A stretch of DNA of 64,000 nucleotides, from positions 19,688,043-19,752,042 of the forward strand of contig CM069447.1 of the NCBI GenBank assembly GCA_035610835.1. Reading direction: 5' to 3'. A program made the position numbers and the translations under genes. This DNA is from Ophiura sarsii (lineage: Eukaryota > Echinodermata > Ophiuroidea > Amphilepidida > Ophiuridae). Shown here piece by piece: positions 9,280 through 19,584 of this stretch (positions are counted from its first letter, which is position 1; each line of letters opens with the position of its first letter). Under the pieces are notes generated by a model. The model was given only the letters and a program-made list of their open reading frames with translations. It was not told the DNA's origin and searched no databases.

Positions 9280-10845
9280 TCATGCAAGTCTTTGGAATAT
9301 CTTCACCAAGCATTGATCGCATTCTACTACATATAGCTGCAGTCCATCCTCTGTGATAGCGATACCCCGCGGGTCATTCAGTCCTGAAATGGTGCGCCCA
9401 AGGTACTCGCCATCTGCTGTATACCGATAAATATCACCACGATTCATCACAAAGATTTCCTCCTGCTTGCTGCAGCAAACATAAAATGGAATCCATCGAT
9501 CAACATCCTGAGGGCGCTCTACTACTCGTACATTGTTACCGGAGTAATCCATTACCTGTAGACTGTCGTCATCGAATGTCACCGCGATAGCTCCTTTGGA
9601 GGTGACATCAAGACTGCGTGGTTCAGCCGAAGTATAAAATTTAGATCTGAGGCAACCATCTCCGTTGTAGATAGATATGGTGTTAGACATCAACCCTGCA
9701 ATAATCAATCCTTTTGAGTCTACCGCTAGTGTATTAGGAGTTTTGAAATCAACTCCATATACACTTGGAATTGTGGTGGCAAGCATCCTTAACAGTTTAA
9801 GTTTGAAATCATAGGTGCTAAAGCTATCGCGAATGCCTTGGTTGTCGCAAACTATAATCGAATTTAAACCAGAGAAAATGTATCTATTGTCTTGAGTGAT
9901 AGCGAAATCCCGAGCGAAATCCATTGGATCTAACCTCTTAATATAAAAGTAGTTATTATGTGGAACTTTGAAGTAGTTCCCAGGAAGTCCGTCTCTTGAG
10001 AATACTTTGCAAATCCTTTCACAATACAATAGCCTCATTGAAATCCCTACTACTACTACATCCCCATTGGGGCGGATTGCTATTCCTGACGGATAGAATC
10101 TCTTTGTATCTGCACTAGAATCAGTGCTGAATTGTCCAGTCTGCTTCCATCCTCTGGGTGTATTTTTCAACGGTCTAACTGCAGCCATAGGTTTGGTTAG
10201 TGTGTTTACATTCGTCTTGCTGAATGCTCTTTCTTCAGCATACTGCAACGGATTAGCAGCCGCAGCCCCATTTTTGAGATCCCTGTTAATCTCCGGCTTA
10301 CTCGAAGATCCTAATGTCTCATCCAAAGACATAGCCGCGGCCACTGATGTGTTGTGTGTTTCTTGTATCATGTCGTCGTCATGGTCGTGAACATTTGGAT
10401 TTTGTTTGATACACTCGCTGCAAACAGGCTTGTGACAGGTACCGCAGTAAAACCGTGCAGTGATGAAGCAATGTGTGTCACACTTAGTATCATGTGTGGT
10501 CGCTACCGACAATACATCATTCTCGGCGCGGCTGTCTTTCTCGTCAGTACGATCATCATTCTGAAAGGCTTCGACGTTCTTGTAAAGATCATAATCTTTC
10601 TCTCGAAGAACTCTCATAAATTCCAGGAAAACGTTGATGCTCTTCCTTTTCATCAGATCTACCAACCGGTCTATCCTCTCACTCGTAACTAAAATAGCTT
10701 GAATTTCTTGATGTTCGTCATTTGAAATAACTTGCGGAACTGTTGCCTTGAGTTCCACACAGAATTCTTCATCGAGATTCAGGTATTTGCGAAGTGTAGG
10801 GTTCATTCTGTTCAGGATTACTCCTACTTTCTCTCTTTCATCCAT
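9280..10845 (-). CDS. CARD-B-box-NHL protein, paralogue 1 (521 aa)
   Basis: Not matched to a named gene. Residues 1-95 form an amphipathic-helix domain fitting a CARD (EKVGVILNRMNPTLRKYLNL, then VISNDEHQEIQ, then RLVDLMKRK and FLEFMRVL). Residues 122-155 fit a B-box: C122, H125, C134, C137, C142, C145, H153, H155. A linker (NGAAAANPLQYAEERAF) leads to an NHL-type propeller from about residue 236 (PSGIAIRPNGDVVV; TPNTLAVDSKGLIIAG; PRSLDVTSKGAIAVT; DPRGIAITEDGLQLYVVE). Death-fold domains are known to mediate homotypic contacts and NHL propellers bind RNA or protein; a sensor/adaptor role is inference. No signal peptide or membrane segment, so probably cytosolic. The ATG is chosen because an acceptor-like tract lies just upstream and all three paralogues start identically. 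The C-terminus (FQRLA) differs from paralogue 3 through a small deletion at the stop. The frame is intact. Confidence 0.88.
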   Translation of the reverse strand: MDEREKVGVILNRMNPTLRKYLNLDEEFCVELKATVPQVISNDEHQEIQAILVTSERIDRLVDLMKRKSINVFLEFMRVLREKDYDLYKNVEAFQNDDRTDEKDSRAENDVLSVATTHDTKCDTHCFITARFYCGTCHKPVCSECIKQNPNVHDHDDDMIQETHNTSVAAAMSLDETLGSSSKPEINRDLKNGAAAANPLQYAEERAFSKTNVNTLTKPMAAVRPLKNTPRGWKQTGQFSTDSSADTKRFYPSGIAIRPNGDVVVVGISMRLLYCERICKVFSRDGLPGNYFKVPHNNYFYIKRLDPMDFARDFAITQDNRYIFSGLNSIIVCDNQGIRDSFSTYDFKLKLLRMLATTIPSVYGVDFKTPNTLAVDSKGLIIAGLMSNTISIYNGDGCLRSKFYTSAEPRSLDVTSKGAIAVTFDDDSLQVMDYSGNNVRVVERPQDVDRWIPFYVCCSKQEEIFVMNRGDIYRYTADGEYLGRTISGLNDPRGIAITEDGLQLYVVECDQCLVKIFQRLA

Positions 10846-10932
10846 CTCTGCTGGAAAAATAAAAAGGAATATAAAAAAATGCTAACCAGTGTGCATTTTG
10901 TTTCTGAAGAGTGAGGGTCTGTGAGACCCTCA
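10846..10932 (-). promoter_or_regulatory. Splice-acceptor-like tract and short palindrome upstream of paralogue 1
   Basis: On the minus strand a pyrimidine-rich run ending ttatttttccagcag precedes agATGGATG, a good 3' splice site, implying an upstream 5'UTR exon that I cannot place. About 65 bases further upstream lies the perfect hairpin tgagggtct-gtg-agaccctca (10912-10932). Both are nearly identical in paralogue 2. Paralogue 3 keeps the acceptor (tttcccatcag). Confidence 0.55.
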
Positions 10933-12204
10933 TGAATTTTGAAACCTCTATGTTATTACTCAAATCATATTTAACTTAAAAGAATACATACAAAGTTTAC
11001 AGGGTACGTTTTTAATTCGTTCTAAAATCAATCTGAGGTGGTCCAGGTACTATTTTAAGTTATAATTATCCAAAACAAATTAAAATCTTTTGTTATGAAC
11101 AGTGTCACAAAATTAAAAGTGATTACCGGTCAGTAGACCAGCCAATGGCAATAAATGTGTTCCAAACAAATTTATCACGGCATTTTTTTGTTACAGTTTG
11201 ACACCTAGGCTAAATAAAGTACTTAAATAGTAAGCTTTCCAATGAAGGGGTGTGACAAAAATAGAAATCGATTTTTAGGCCATTTTTAGCATGAAAAAAG
11301 TAATTTTTGGGCAAAAATGTATTTGTTACGCTTTTTGTGTTATTACTATCTTTTTCACAATGTACTGTCCACCAGTAATCAGTTTGACCTGATTTAAGGG
11401 TTATTAGAGGAATAATTCGGACTTAAAGCTGCTATAATATAGAGAAAATAAAGGCACAAGGGAGTGCAAATGGGAACTTCTCTTAGTTTCGTAGTTTTAT
11501 TTGCCACTTATATTAGCTAGTTGTGTTACCAAGATTAATTTTAGTATCTCTTAAGGGATTATTCAATATGGCGTCAAAAATGGCCGCCACAATGATTAAA
11601 TTTCCTAAGAGGACTTATCAGCCAAATTGTATGATAACAAGTATGTATTAGACTACTAAATACTCATATCCAGCATATTTGCTTTGTTAACATACTTTAA
11701 ATCCAAGATTGTCCCCGAAATGGCTACCTTGAACGAATAAATAGCCTATAACAGCGTATATAGCATCACATTCACCAATTATTATGTTCTAAACTGCTAT
11801 GCATATGCTTCTTGATAATTATACAACTCACCTTTCTGACAATTTTGATTTGATTATCACCCTCCAAAATGGCCGCCAGATGGTTAAATTTAATGTTGAA
11901 TGGCCAAAAAACAGCTATATGTCACATTATATATTACTGGTCAGAACAATTTACCAAAATGGCTACCAATTGATTAAAATATGGTCAGAAAACGCTGTTT
12001 GGGCCTTATCTAGTACTATACGTAGCTAAATACCAGTATCTAACTTTCTGAACAGATAGGTTATTTTAGTGATTTTATGGCTTGAAAAACCTACTTTTGT
12101 AATTGAAATATCCTAAAGGATCATCAAAAATGTACAATCACCACCAACCACCAAGTTGGCAATACATACATAGTTGTATGAATTCCTAAATGACTATCCT
12201 TTAC
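10933..12204. repeat. Noncoding upstream flank of paralogue 1, including a repeat present again inverted at 12905-13960
   Basis: 10933-11560 is nearly identical to 26647-27270. The part 11105-11525 is also present in reverse orientation at 12905-13187 plus 13824-13960, and 11560-11705 is inverted at 12478-12620. Words such as aaaatggccgcc recur (11575, 11865). No coding capacity seen. Confidence 0.6.
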
Positions 12205-12812
12205 TTAAAGGGGCACTAAGAGATGTGTTGGAGGCTGCGCCCTCAATTATGATAAAAACTGGGATTAGTACATTTTTATAATTGTATTACATGTATGAAC
12301 TTACACCTATAAGGATTAAGAAAAATCAGCCCTCTTTGTACAAGAAAACGTCGATTCAAAAATGCTCGTAGAGCCGCAACGAGCATAATTTTACGTCCGA
12401 CAATATCCCCCTGCAGTACGCGTGATACATAACGCGAACCATATTTCCATAGAGGGCGTTTTTCAATAAATTCTTTTTAAAGTATGTTAACAAACAAACA
12501 TGCTGGATATGAGTTTGAGAAGTCTGATACATCCTATAGTTAAACATATACGCTTTATCATACATGTTGGCTGAAATAAGTCCTTTTAAGAATGTGATCA
12601 TTTTGGCGGCCATTTTGGCGGCCATTTTGGCGGCCATTTTGGAAGCGGATCTTGAATAACCACTTAACATACCAAAATGTATCTTGGTAACTCCCTGGAT
12701 ATGTTTTAGGGGGAGCATTTGCGCTGCACGGAAGACGGGCCTTGTATAAGACTCTCATTCACCATCTGATTCTATACCACGATGTTAAATAACCACCTGA
12801 TGCCCCTTTAAC
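12205..12812 (-). mobile_element. MITE family with 'gatct..agatc' type ends, copy 2 (rearranged)
   Basis: Left end ttaaaggggcactaagagat and right end tgatgcccctttaa form inverted termini. The left 180 bp are the reverse complement of the right end of the copy at 14549-14915. The middle holds the inverted piece of 11560-11705 and a small tandem array, so this copy is a composite. Confidence 0.5.
12599..12642 (+). repeat. Short tandem repeat of 'cattttggcggc'
   Basis: Four units of a 12-bp motif, cattttggcggc, in tandem; the last is altered. A frame through it would read a KMAA repeat, which is a by-product. Confidence 0.8.
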
Positions 12813-12904
12813 AATGTTAAATGTTGAATTTCACACTATTTATCATCTCTAAATGTCATAGACCATGTCAAACTATAGTTTGCTGATTTATTCAAGCATC
12901 GCCT

Positions 12905-13766
12905 GATAAATTAAGTAACTAGCAAATGTAAGTGGCAAATAAAAATACAAAATTGAGAAAAGTGCCCATTTGTACTCCATTATGCCTTTATTTCCTTTAT
13001 ATTTTAGCAGCTTTAAGTCCTAATTATTCCTTACATAAACCTTCACATCAAACTGATTACTGGTGGTTAGTGCATTGTGACACAATAGTTATAACACTAA
13101 AAACGCAACAACAAAAAAACATTTTCCCCCAAAAATGGCCTTTTTATGCTAAAAATAGCCTAAAAACGATTTCTATTTTTGTCACCCCAGTAGCGTATCT
13201 CCCGGGGGTCAGGGGCAGAGTGCCTTCCCCCAGACGGCTTTGACCGGGAAGGCCAGCTCAAACTACCGGGCAAAAAAAATATCGAAGAGAAGGAAAGAAG
13301 AGAGGGAAGAGAGGAAGAGAAAAGGAGAGAGGAAAGGAAAAAGGGAAAGGAAAGGGAAAGAGAGGGGAAGAAAGAGAAAAGGAAAAAGGAAAGGAAAAGA
13401 AAGGAAAGGGAGAAGAGGAAGATAAAAGGGAAAAGGAAAGAGAAATCTAAGGGATTTACTTAATCCCATCTAAATGACAACCCCTTGCCCGGTTTGATGA
13501 TGGGCAATTTAGTATAAAAATGGCAAATTTTCTCGCGCTACGCGCGCATTTGTCCAGGAATATCAATATAGAAGCCCGTTTGAAAGAAAAATGTACCTTA
13601 ACAATAGCAAGATTCGTGTAGATATGTTGTTAAAATTTCGCGCGCGTACCAACTTAAGGATGCAACGTCATTCGCTGGAATAAACAACCCAGCTGCGCAT
13701 TTTTTTGCTTAATAGGGTCGAACTGGTTCACCTTGAAAAAATATCCTTTGCCCCCCCCCCCCCCCC

Positions 13767-13797
<31 letters not shown>

Positions 13798-13960
13798 TGG
13801 AAAAGACCCCAGATATGCCACTGTGTCACCCCCTTTCATTGGAAAGCTTACTATTCAAGTACTTAATTTAGCCAAGGTGTAACACAAATGTCCGTGATAA
13901 AAATATGTAAACACATTTATTATTTATTGCCTTTGGCTGGTCTACTGTTGGTAGCCATAT
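12905..13960 (+). repeat. Inverted copy of the upstream-flank repeat, split by a hAT-like MITE
   Basis: Reads as the diverged reverse complement of about 11105-11525 (agtggcaaataaa; 'ttactggtgg'; 'ggaaagcttactatt'; 'ggctggtctactg'). It is interrupted at 13188-13823 by the MITE below, with the uninterrupted site preserved near 11240. Confidence 0.7.
13188..13823 (+). mobile_element. hAT-like MITE with purine tract and poly-C tract
   Basis: Exact 8-bp duplication TGTCACCC (13180-13187 and 13824-13831). Ends are CAGTAGCGTATCT and the reverse complement of CAGTGGCATATCT. Inside are a GGAAAG-type purine tract (13263-13445), 'cgcgctacgcgcgc' (about 13535-13548) and a C-homopolymer run (about 13750-13798). 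The homologous site at about 11240 lacks it. Confidence 0.85.
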
Positions 13961-14548
13961 AGCGACACAGCACACACAATAATATATAAACGTGATGATA
14001 AACGCCGGGGATTAACGGCCTACTTTGCTGTTAAAACATACTAATCGTATAAATTGTGCTCGATAGATCTAAGATTATAAAGTTGAAATTACCTGTTATT
14101 CTGGTGAGCTGTCGGTGAATATATCGGTGGGGGGGGGAGTCGCGAAATAATCAATTATTTAGTTATTTCCTAGTCATGGGTAATTCCAGAATCTGTTACA
14201 GTTTTTCTATAAATTAACCTGTGTGCCGCTGGCTGCCTGTGTCGAATTCCTAAAGTATTTCTTATTTTGTAAACAGTGGAGTTTATTTGAATTCAATACA
14301 CAATTCAGTTGGTTCCATCGGAGAGAATTTCTTCTATGATTCCATGTTTCAGAAATAGAAACCGTGAAAGTATTGAAAGAGTGAAAATTATAGAATACAT
14401 CACATTGACATTATCTTAATTTAAAAACACCTTCTTTGTGTGGCCAAACGCGGGTATATGTACATGTCAATGAATACTCATAATCGCCCTTGAACCTTTA
14501 AGGTCACGGATGTTATTGTGTAATTACATGTATCGATGAATAAAGAAT
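13961..14548. other. Noncoding sequence shared with unit C
   Basis: The stretch 14010-14480 recurs inverted at about 43880-44370 (for example 'ggagagaatttcttctatg' vs 'catagaagaaattctctctg'). No gene recognised. Confidence 0.5.
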
Positions 14549-14915
14549 TAAAGAGACACAATGTCATGTTGAATTTTTTTAATTTTAATTAATTTACTTA
14601 AGAATTCAAGATGAACATTAAAAATCGCCATTATTGTTGTTTCTACTAAAAAAAAACACCCAGCGAAACTGAACAATGTTTTAAATATGTTGGAATACCA
14701 CCCTTACCATGTAAAATGCTGATCTCGGCTAGATCAGCATTTTTGAATCGACGTTTTGGTGTACAAAGAGGGCTGATTTTTCTTAATCATTATAGATGTA
14801 AGTTCATACATGTAATACAATTGTAAAAATATACAAATCCCAGTTTTTATCATATATTTTTGTAATTGAGGGCGCTGCTTCCACCACACCTCTTAATGCC
14901 CCTTAACATTAATTT
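14549..14915 (+). mobile_element. MITE family with 'gatct..agatc' subterminal palindrome, copy 3
   Basis: Starts ttaaagagacacaatgtc and ends ttgagggcgctgcttcc..ttaatgcccctt. Subterminal palindrome tgctgatctcggctagatca at about 14717. Same family as 6103-6625 and 12205-12812. Confidence 0.6.
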
Positions 14916-15852
14916 TTAAAAACTAGTGCCTCACGTTACGTGCAGTGTTAAATAAATACACTACAAGTCATGTGAGTGATAAAGACTCCCATATCATGCG
15001 TATTATTTGGCATATAAATGCACAGTGCTCGAAAAGAAACTTTTAACAGGTAATACAAATATTATGCTCATAACTATGATAACTCTAAACTTAAAGGAAT
15101 ACCGTTCTATTCATGAAACCATGTAAACTATAATTTAGCCGCGTGGAAAGTGTTGAGATCTTTTGAAAGGTGGGTGACTCATTTTTAGCTCAAATTGTAC
15201 CATTGGTATTTTATTTTTACTTTGCATACACTTTGTTTTGGTCCTTTAAAGTAAGTTTCGATCATCTATTACCAAACAGGCTAGATATGTATTTGGATGA
15301 ATCTTTTTGGCACATGTTGATACCAAACATAACACCAATCTGAAGATAAATGTATGATATAATTACTGACTGATGTGTAAATGTGTGTTATTTGAAATGC
15401 TTCATTGATATATTATTTTATACAGCTAACCCAAACCAAACTAAACCAAGGTGTATCCCGGGGGTGTATCCCTAAGGCTTGGTAACATTCCAAGCAGTTT
15501 AATGTAAATTGTAATGCACTTTATGTTCGGAATCAAATATCTCTCTCACTAAGTGTACGACCCGTAGCGCAGCGTAGTATGCACGGCTGCACTGTGTGAT
15601 CGATTGCCCGGTCAAGCATGGTCATAACAGTGTCACACACGGGGTGAACCTCACATACACTCCCTTTTCCTCCCGCGTAGTGTATCGATAATGTGACTTT
15701 TGAAAAGTGACTAATTTTCTTTAAATGGCGCTAAAGGAGTGTTCATAATACTTTGGTGGGGAAGTTGGAAATTTTTTAGCCTCGGACATATTTTTTTCTT
15801 GATACCCCCCCCCCCCCCCATGTGCCCTCCTTAACCAACGTTGGGTGAACTG
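14916..15852. other. Unassigned noncoding sequence
   Basis: 14920-15060 recurs inverted at about 43700-43840. 15138-15157 is a solo right end of the TTAA MITE family (ccgcgtggaaagtgttgag). A CpG-richer patch at 15556-15690 was not identified. A C-run lies at about 15806-15819. Confidence 0.4.
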
Positions 15853-16640
15853 TATTTGAAGAGTTTATTTCCAAAAAGGCGCTTACCCCATAAAAATGAA
15901 ATAGGAGAAAATCAACGTTTTTTAATAATGAGGATGTTGCACTTCTGTTATTAAGTTTATTTTCTACCCAATGAAACATACCACACGTGGAAGCTTAAAA
16001 ACGTGTTTGAATTCATTTTATTATTTCCACTGTATTTCCTATGTCTTTCTTTATTTTCGGAAAAGAGTGGAGTTAGCGCCCTTTGGAACAAAAATGTCTC
16101 GACCAATTTTCAGAAACCACTTTTCCATAAAATCTTTACTTAGAAATAAAGTGCACCTAAAAGACATTGTCAAACATTGAAAACAGAAAACCGCATTCAA
16201 ATAGCTCTTAAACTTTTTGTATTATGATATTTTGTTATTTCGTGAGAAAACTGTAATTTTTGACAATTTTTCACATATTTTGAAATAACAACAATTTTGT
16301 TCGTGTGCAATTTTCAAAACAAAAATCCCAATAATCTTACGTTTTTTTCATTGAATTTTATTAAGGAGATTCATATCAATGTTCTACCACCATAAAATAT
16401 ATATATATATATAATTTTGGCCTTAAAATAGTGAATCATTTTCAAATTTCCGGGAATTTCCGGAAATGTTCGCAAATTTCCGGAAATTGCCGAGGGTCAT
16501 AACTTTGTACCCGAACATGCTACAGATGTAGACCAAAGGTTAAAAGTTGTATTTTGTAACTCTCTTTCATATTCTGTACCTACCAAAAAAAAATTAAAGT
16601 GGATTAAGCGCCTTTTGGAAATAAGCTCTTCATTTATAGG
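15853..16640 (+). mobile_element. Candidate inverted-repeat element (unassigned MITE)
   Basis: 'gaagagtttatttccaaaaa' plus 'ggcgctta' at 15857 is the reverse complement of 'taagcgcc' plus 'ttttggaaataagctcttca' at 16606-16631. A diverged third copy of the motif lies at about 16070. No transposase frame and no clear target duplication, so the bounds are approximate. A (TA)n run lies at about 16397-16413 and 'tttccgg' repeats at 16445-16490. Confidence 0.4.
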
Positions 16641-17155
16641 CTTTATTACATGGAGCTATATGTGGGGTGGGGTAACGAGTTAATTGTGAATGCATGTATG
16701 ATATTAATGCTCTTGCCCAACAAGCCAACAAGCGATTGTATACATACTTATTTGGCACGCGTTTATGATCCTATTTCATGACGGCGTATTTAAGGATGCA
16801 CCATTACATACTCAGGGGGGGCATGGAAGTTTTCTAAAAAAAACAACTTTGCCCACTATCCAGGAAAAAAACCAAAAACTTTGCCCACCAACCAGGAAAA
16901 GAAAAAAAGGTTGACCCACTGCTGAGTAAAAAAACAAATCTGACTCACCCAACTCAATGTAAAGAAAAACATTAAAACCTAAAAAAAAATTGCCGCCTTT
17001 GCCCCCCCCCCCCCCCCCCGCCAAAAAAAAGAGACGAAAAAAAGCTGTTTTGAAACGGAGCATTCAAAGAATAATGAATTTGTCAAGAGCCAAAATTATG
17101 ACAACGCTTCTCTATGTAATAAGATCATCCGCAATAAATAACGTGCTGCAGTACC
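16641..17155. other. Unassigned sequence
   Basis: 16815-17020 has repeated 'aaaaactttgcccac' phrases and a C-run (about 17004-17019). 17045-17155 is the reverse complement of the first units of the minisatellite at 42800-42920. Confidence 0.4.
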
Positions 17156-17560
17156 CAGTGGCGTGCGCAAAGGGGGGGGGGGGCAGGGGGGGGGGGGGGG
17201 GGGGGGCACAGGCCCCCAGTATTGAAAATAGTCGGGGAAACTTACTGTCAGTCGGGGGAAACCACTGCCAGTCGGGGGCTTGGCCGTCGCTGGTTGTTTT
17301 TTGTGTGGGGAGTGGGTGAAATCAAAAGCCATCAAATTTGTACATGTTGTTGACAAAATTATGTTCCAAGTTGGTAAAAAGTGAATTGTTGTAGAAAAAA
17401 CTGATGAAAACTCTAATAATTGTCCATTAGTTGTTGAATGTGCTGTATTTTTGACTGTGCAATTTTGTGACAGTGTGATTTTGTGACTGTGCGATTTTTT
17501 TTTTGCAGTGCGAAATTTGTTGGCCGTGCGAATTTTCTTAACCTATTGAATTTTCTTTCC

Positions 17561-17607
<47 letters not shown>

Positions 17608-17732
17608 TTCACTTAGGTGATTAAAAAAAAATTGGGGCTACCTTTTACTATTTTTTGGTACATCGGGGGAATTTAGAAGAATCTGAGTCGGGGGAATTTC
17701 ATTACAATTACAATATCCTGCGCACGCCACTG
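17156..17732 (+). mobile_element. hAT-like MITE with inverted poly-G and poly-C tracts
   Basis: Exact 8-bp duplication GCAGTACC (17148-17155 and 17733-17740). Ends are CAGTGGCGTGCGCA and TGCGCACGCCACTG, a perfect 14-bp inverted repeat. A G-run lies at about 17174-17206 and a C-run at about 17563-17607. Confidence 0.9.
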
Positions 17733-17800
17733 GCAGTACCCCGGACCTCGCACCCCGTATAATGCTTTACGAGGAATACATTTGGCGGGGAAAAGTCATA

Positions 17801-18033
17801 TACACTTTCCACGCGGCTGTTAGTTTTACCATATAATACAAAACAGATTTTTCAGAAACCTTTCCCAATTTGCAAAGTCTATCTCAAGGATTACTGAACC
17901 AATACTAGGCATGTTTGTACTTATTTCAATACATTTCTCATGCTGAATTCCACATATGGTAATAAAATTCAGTAATTTTCATTATTTTGAAACATTTTGT
18001 GAAATGTTGGAATGTCGTGCGTGGAAAGTGTTC
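17801..18033 (+). mobile_element. TTAA-type MITE, copy 4 (ends eroded)
   Basis: tacactttccacgcggctg at left and gcgtggaaagtgttcag at right, with the family body between. The flanking TTAA has mutated on both sides. Confidence 0.75.
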
Positions 18034-18789
18034 AGAGGCTATGAAAGGAATAATTGCAAACGTTATCAGTGAAAACTCATTCCATCCATATGCAACGTGT
18101 GTGTCACAATCGAAGTAACACTTGATTAAATGGTAAAATTAGTCTACAAAAAGTGTAAAAGTCAATCCAAAAATCGATTTCAGTCCTATGTAGATTGGCT
18201 CCAGGTCATCAATCGCTGAAAGATTGAAATATTTCAATCGGCCAATTTAAGAGAGAACATCTGCACTCTTGAAAGAGTTAAAATGTATTATGTGGAGATA
18301 TCGTTGATATTTATAGGCCAAAAGAATTCCATTAAAATGGAATGGGGAGGGTCCAAGAGAATTGTCATGCAAACGCGAGAAACAATTCAAAAACAGAAGC
18401 CTTTGTACATGTGGCCGTATACTTGCTACTGGTAATTCAAACAGTGTTACGTTATGGGGTAATGGAAATGTAAGAAATGGTGGTAAAGTGTTGTTTTTTC
18501 CGTAAATGGATACACGCTCATATATATTAGTTAAGTGATATTATTATTGAGAATAGATTTGTTAACTTCGAGAGAACTCGAGAATATTATAAAATGTCCT
18601 TTTAACATGTTTAATCTACACAAGCTGATAACATCAATCCCTAAACGTTGGAAAGACAGGATCAAAGAAGGAGATGTAAGATGGTGTGTATAAGTACAAT
18701 AAACATTTTTTTGAAATAAATAGCCAGAGTGTACATGTTTCTATGTCAAGTTCGAAAAACATTTATATGGTGTTAAATCAAGATAAACA
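18034..18789. other. Unassigned sequence with a possible short LINE remnant
   Basis: 18605-18690 reads on the plus strand as LHKLITSIPKRWKDRIKEG, which resembles a segment of L1/Tx1-type reverse transcriptase proteins, but it is only about 27 codons long. Nothing else is recognised. Confidence 0.25.
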
Positions 18790-18964
18790 ACAAAATATAT
18801 TGTTTTGTTTGTCAACTCAACTGCGAGCGTCATGTATCATTGATTATCGTGAGCCACTTATCTTCAATAATATGTTATATGTCATGTAATATTTTGTGTA
18901 AATGATTAAGAAAATAAAGGCACGAGGTCTCCATGCACTGTGGAAACGTTAACAAATATACATA

Positions 18965-19574
18965 CCGGGTGGTTCCAAAAAAAAGTTGACCCAAGTTCAA
19001 GGAATTTTTTTAAACCACCTTTGAAGTTTCAGAGAATAATGTGTTTACTTTATCTTGGTTGGTTCTTCAGATATGTTTCATTACAGAAAGCATGCACAAA
19101 ACTGCCTTGTCCACGGGAGCGTCCTTTAGTAGAGATGGAATGCACAAAGTGGACTTACACACGATTGGTCACAAATTGTAAAAAAGGAGAAAAAGGAAAA
19201 AGGAGACATCTGAAACAATTGTCTGGTGCTTGACATTACCTACTTACGTACCTACGTTTCTTTGATGAATGTTAATGGCACATAAACGTAGAGATTGGGA
19301 TACTTTGTCAGGGCGGGCTTTTCAATTCTGAAACTAGAGCATGATGTTTTGTTGAAGTCAACGACTAAATAACACTCCCGTGGACAAGTCAGTTTTTTAC
19401 ATGTTTTCTGTAATGAACTATATCTGAAGAACCAAACAAGCTAAACGTGCCATCTTTTCAGGATAATTTCAAAACTGACTGCTAATTAAGACTGTAAACA
19501 CAAATTCTCTGAAACTTTAAATGTGGTTGAAAAAATACTTTGAACTTGAGTCAACTTTTTTTTTAATCACCCGG
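18965..19574 (+). mobile_element. Mariner-like MITE, 'ccgggtggttc' family, copy 1
   Basis: Inverted ends ccgggtggttccaaaaaaaa and the reverse complement of ccgggtgattaaaaaaaaaa, each followed by a 'gttgac' motif. Flanked by TA (18963-18964 and 19575-19576). Unit A at about 4175-4190 is the empty site. No intact transposase. Confidence 0.85.
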
Positions 19575-19584
19575 TAAATATTCA

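Larger units (their letters stand above)
3935..11780 (+). repeat. Segmental duplication unit A (direct copy at about 18790-27447)
   Basis: Long stretches here recur in the same order and orientation at about 18790-27447. Examples are the 'caactcaactgcgagc' segment (3950 vs 18812), the 'cggttcatgactcatc' block (4620 vs 20675), the block around 5000-5300 (vs 21020-21320), 7440-7560 (vs 23530-23640), the CARD-NHL gene (9280-10845 vs 25009-26559) and about 700 bp upstream of that gene. The spacing shift between units (about 14.9 to 15.7 kb) is explained largely by MITE insertions and small local duplications. Confidence 0.85.

Noticed and set aside
9876..10692. Plus-strand open frames opposite CARD-NHL paralogue 1 (and similar ones opposite 2 and 3)
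   Set aside because: Antisense shadows of the real coding frame; no domain and no independent conservation.
12356..12718. Open frame with a KMAAKMAAKMAAK run
   Set aside because: Product of the 12-bp 'cattttggcggc' tandem repeat inside a MITE; the rest has no domain and is not conserved in unit B.
13240..13469. Open frames of K/R/G/E or F/L/P composition
   Set aside because: They read a GGAAAG purine tract inside a hAT-like MITE; low complexity only.
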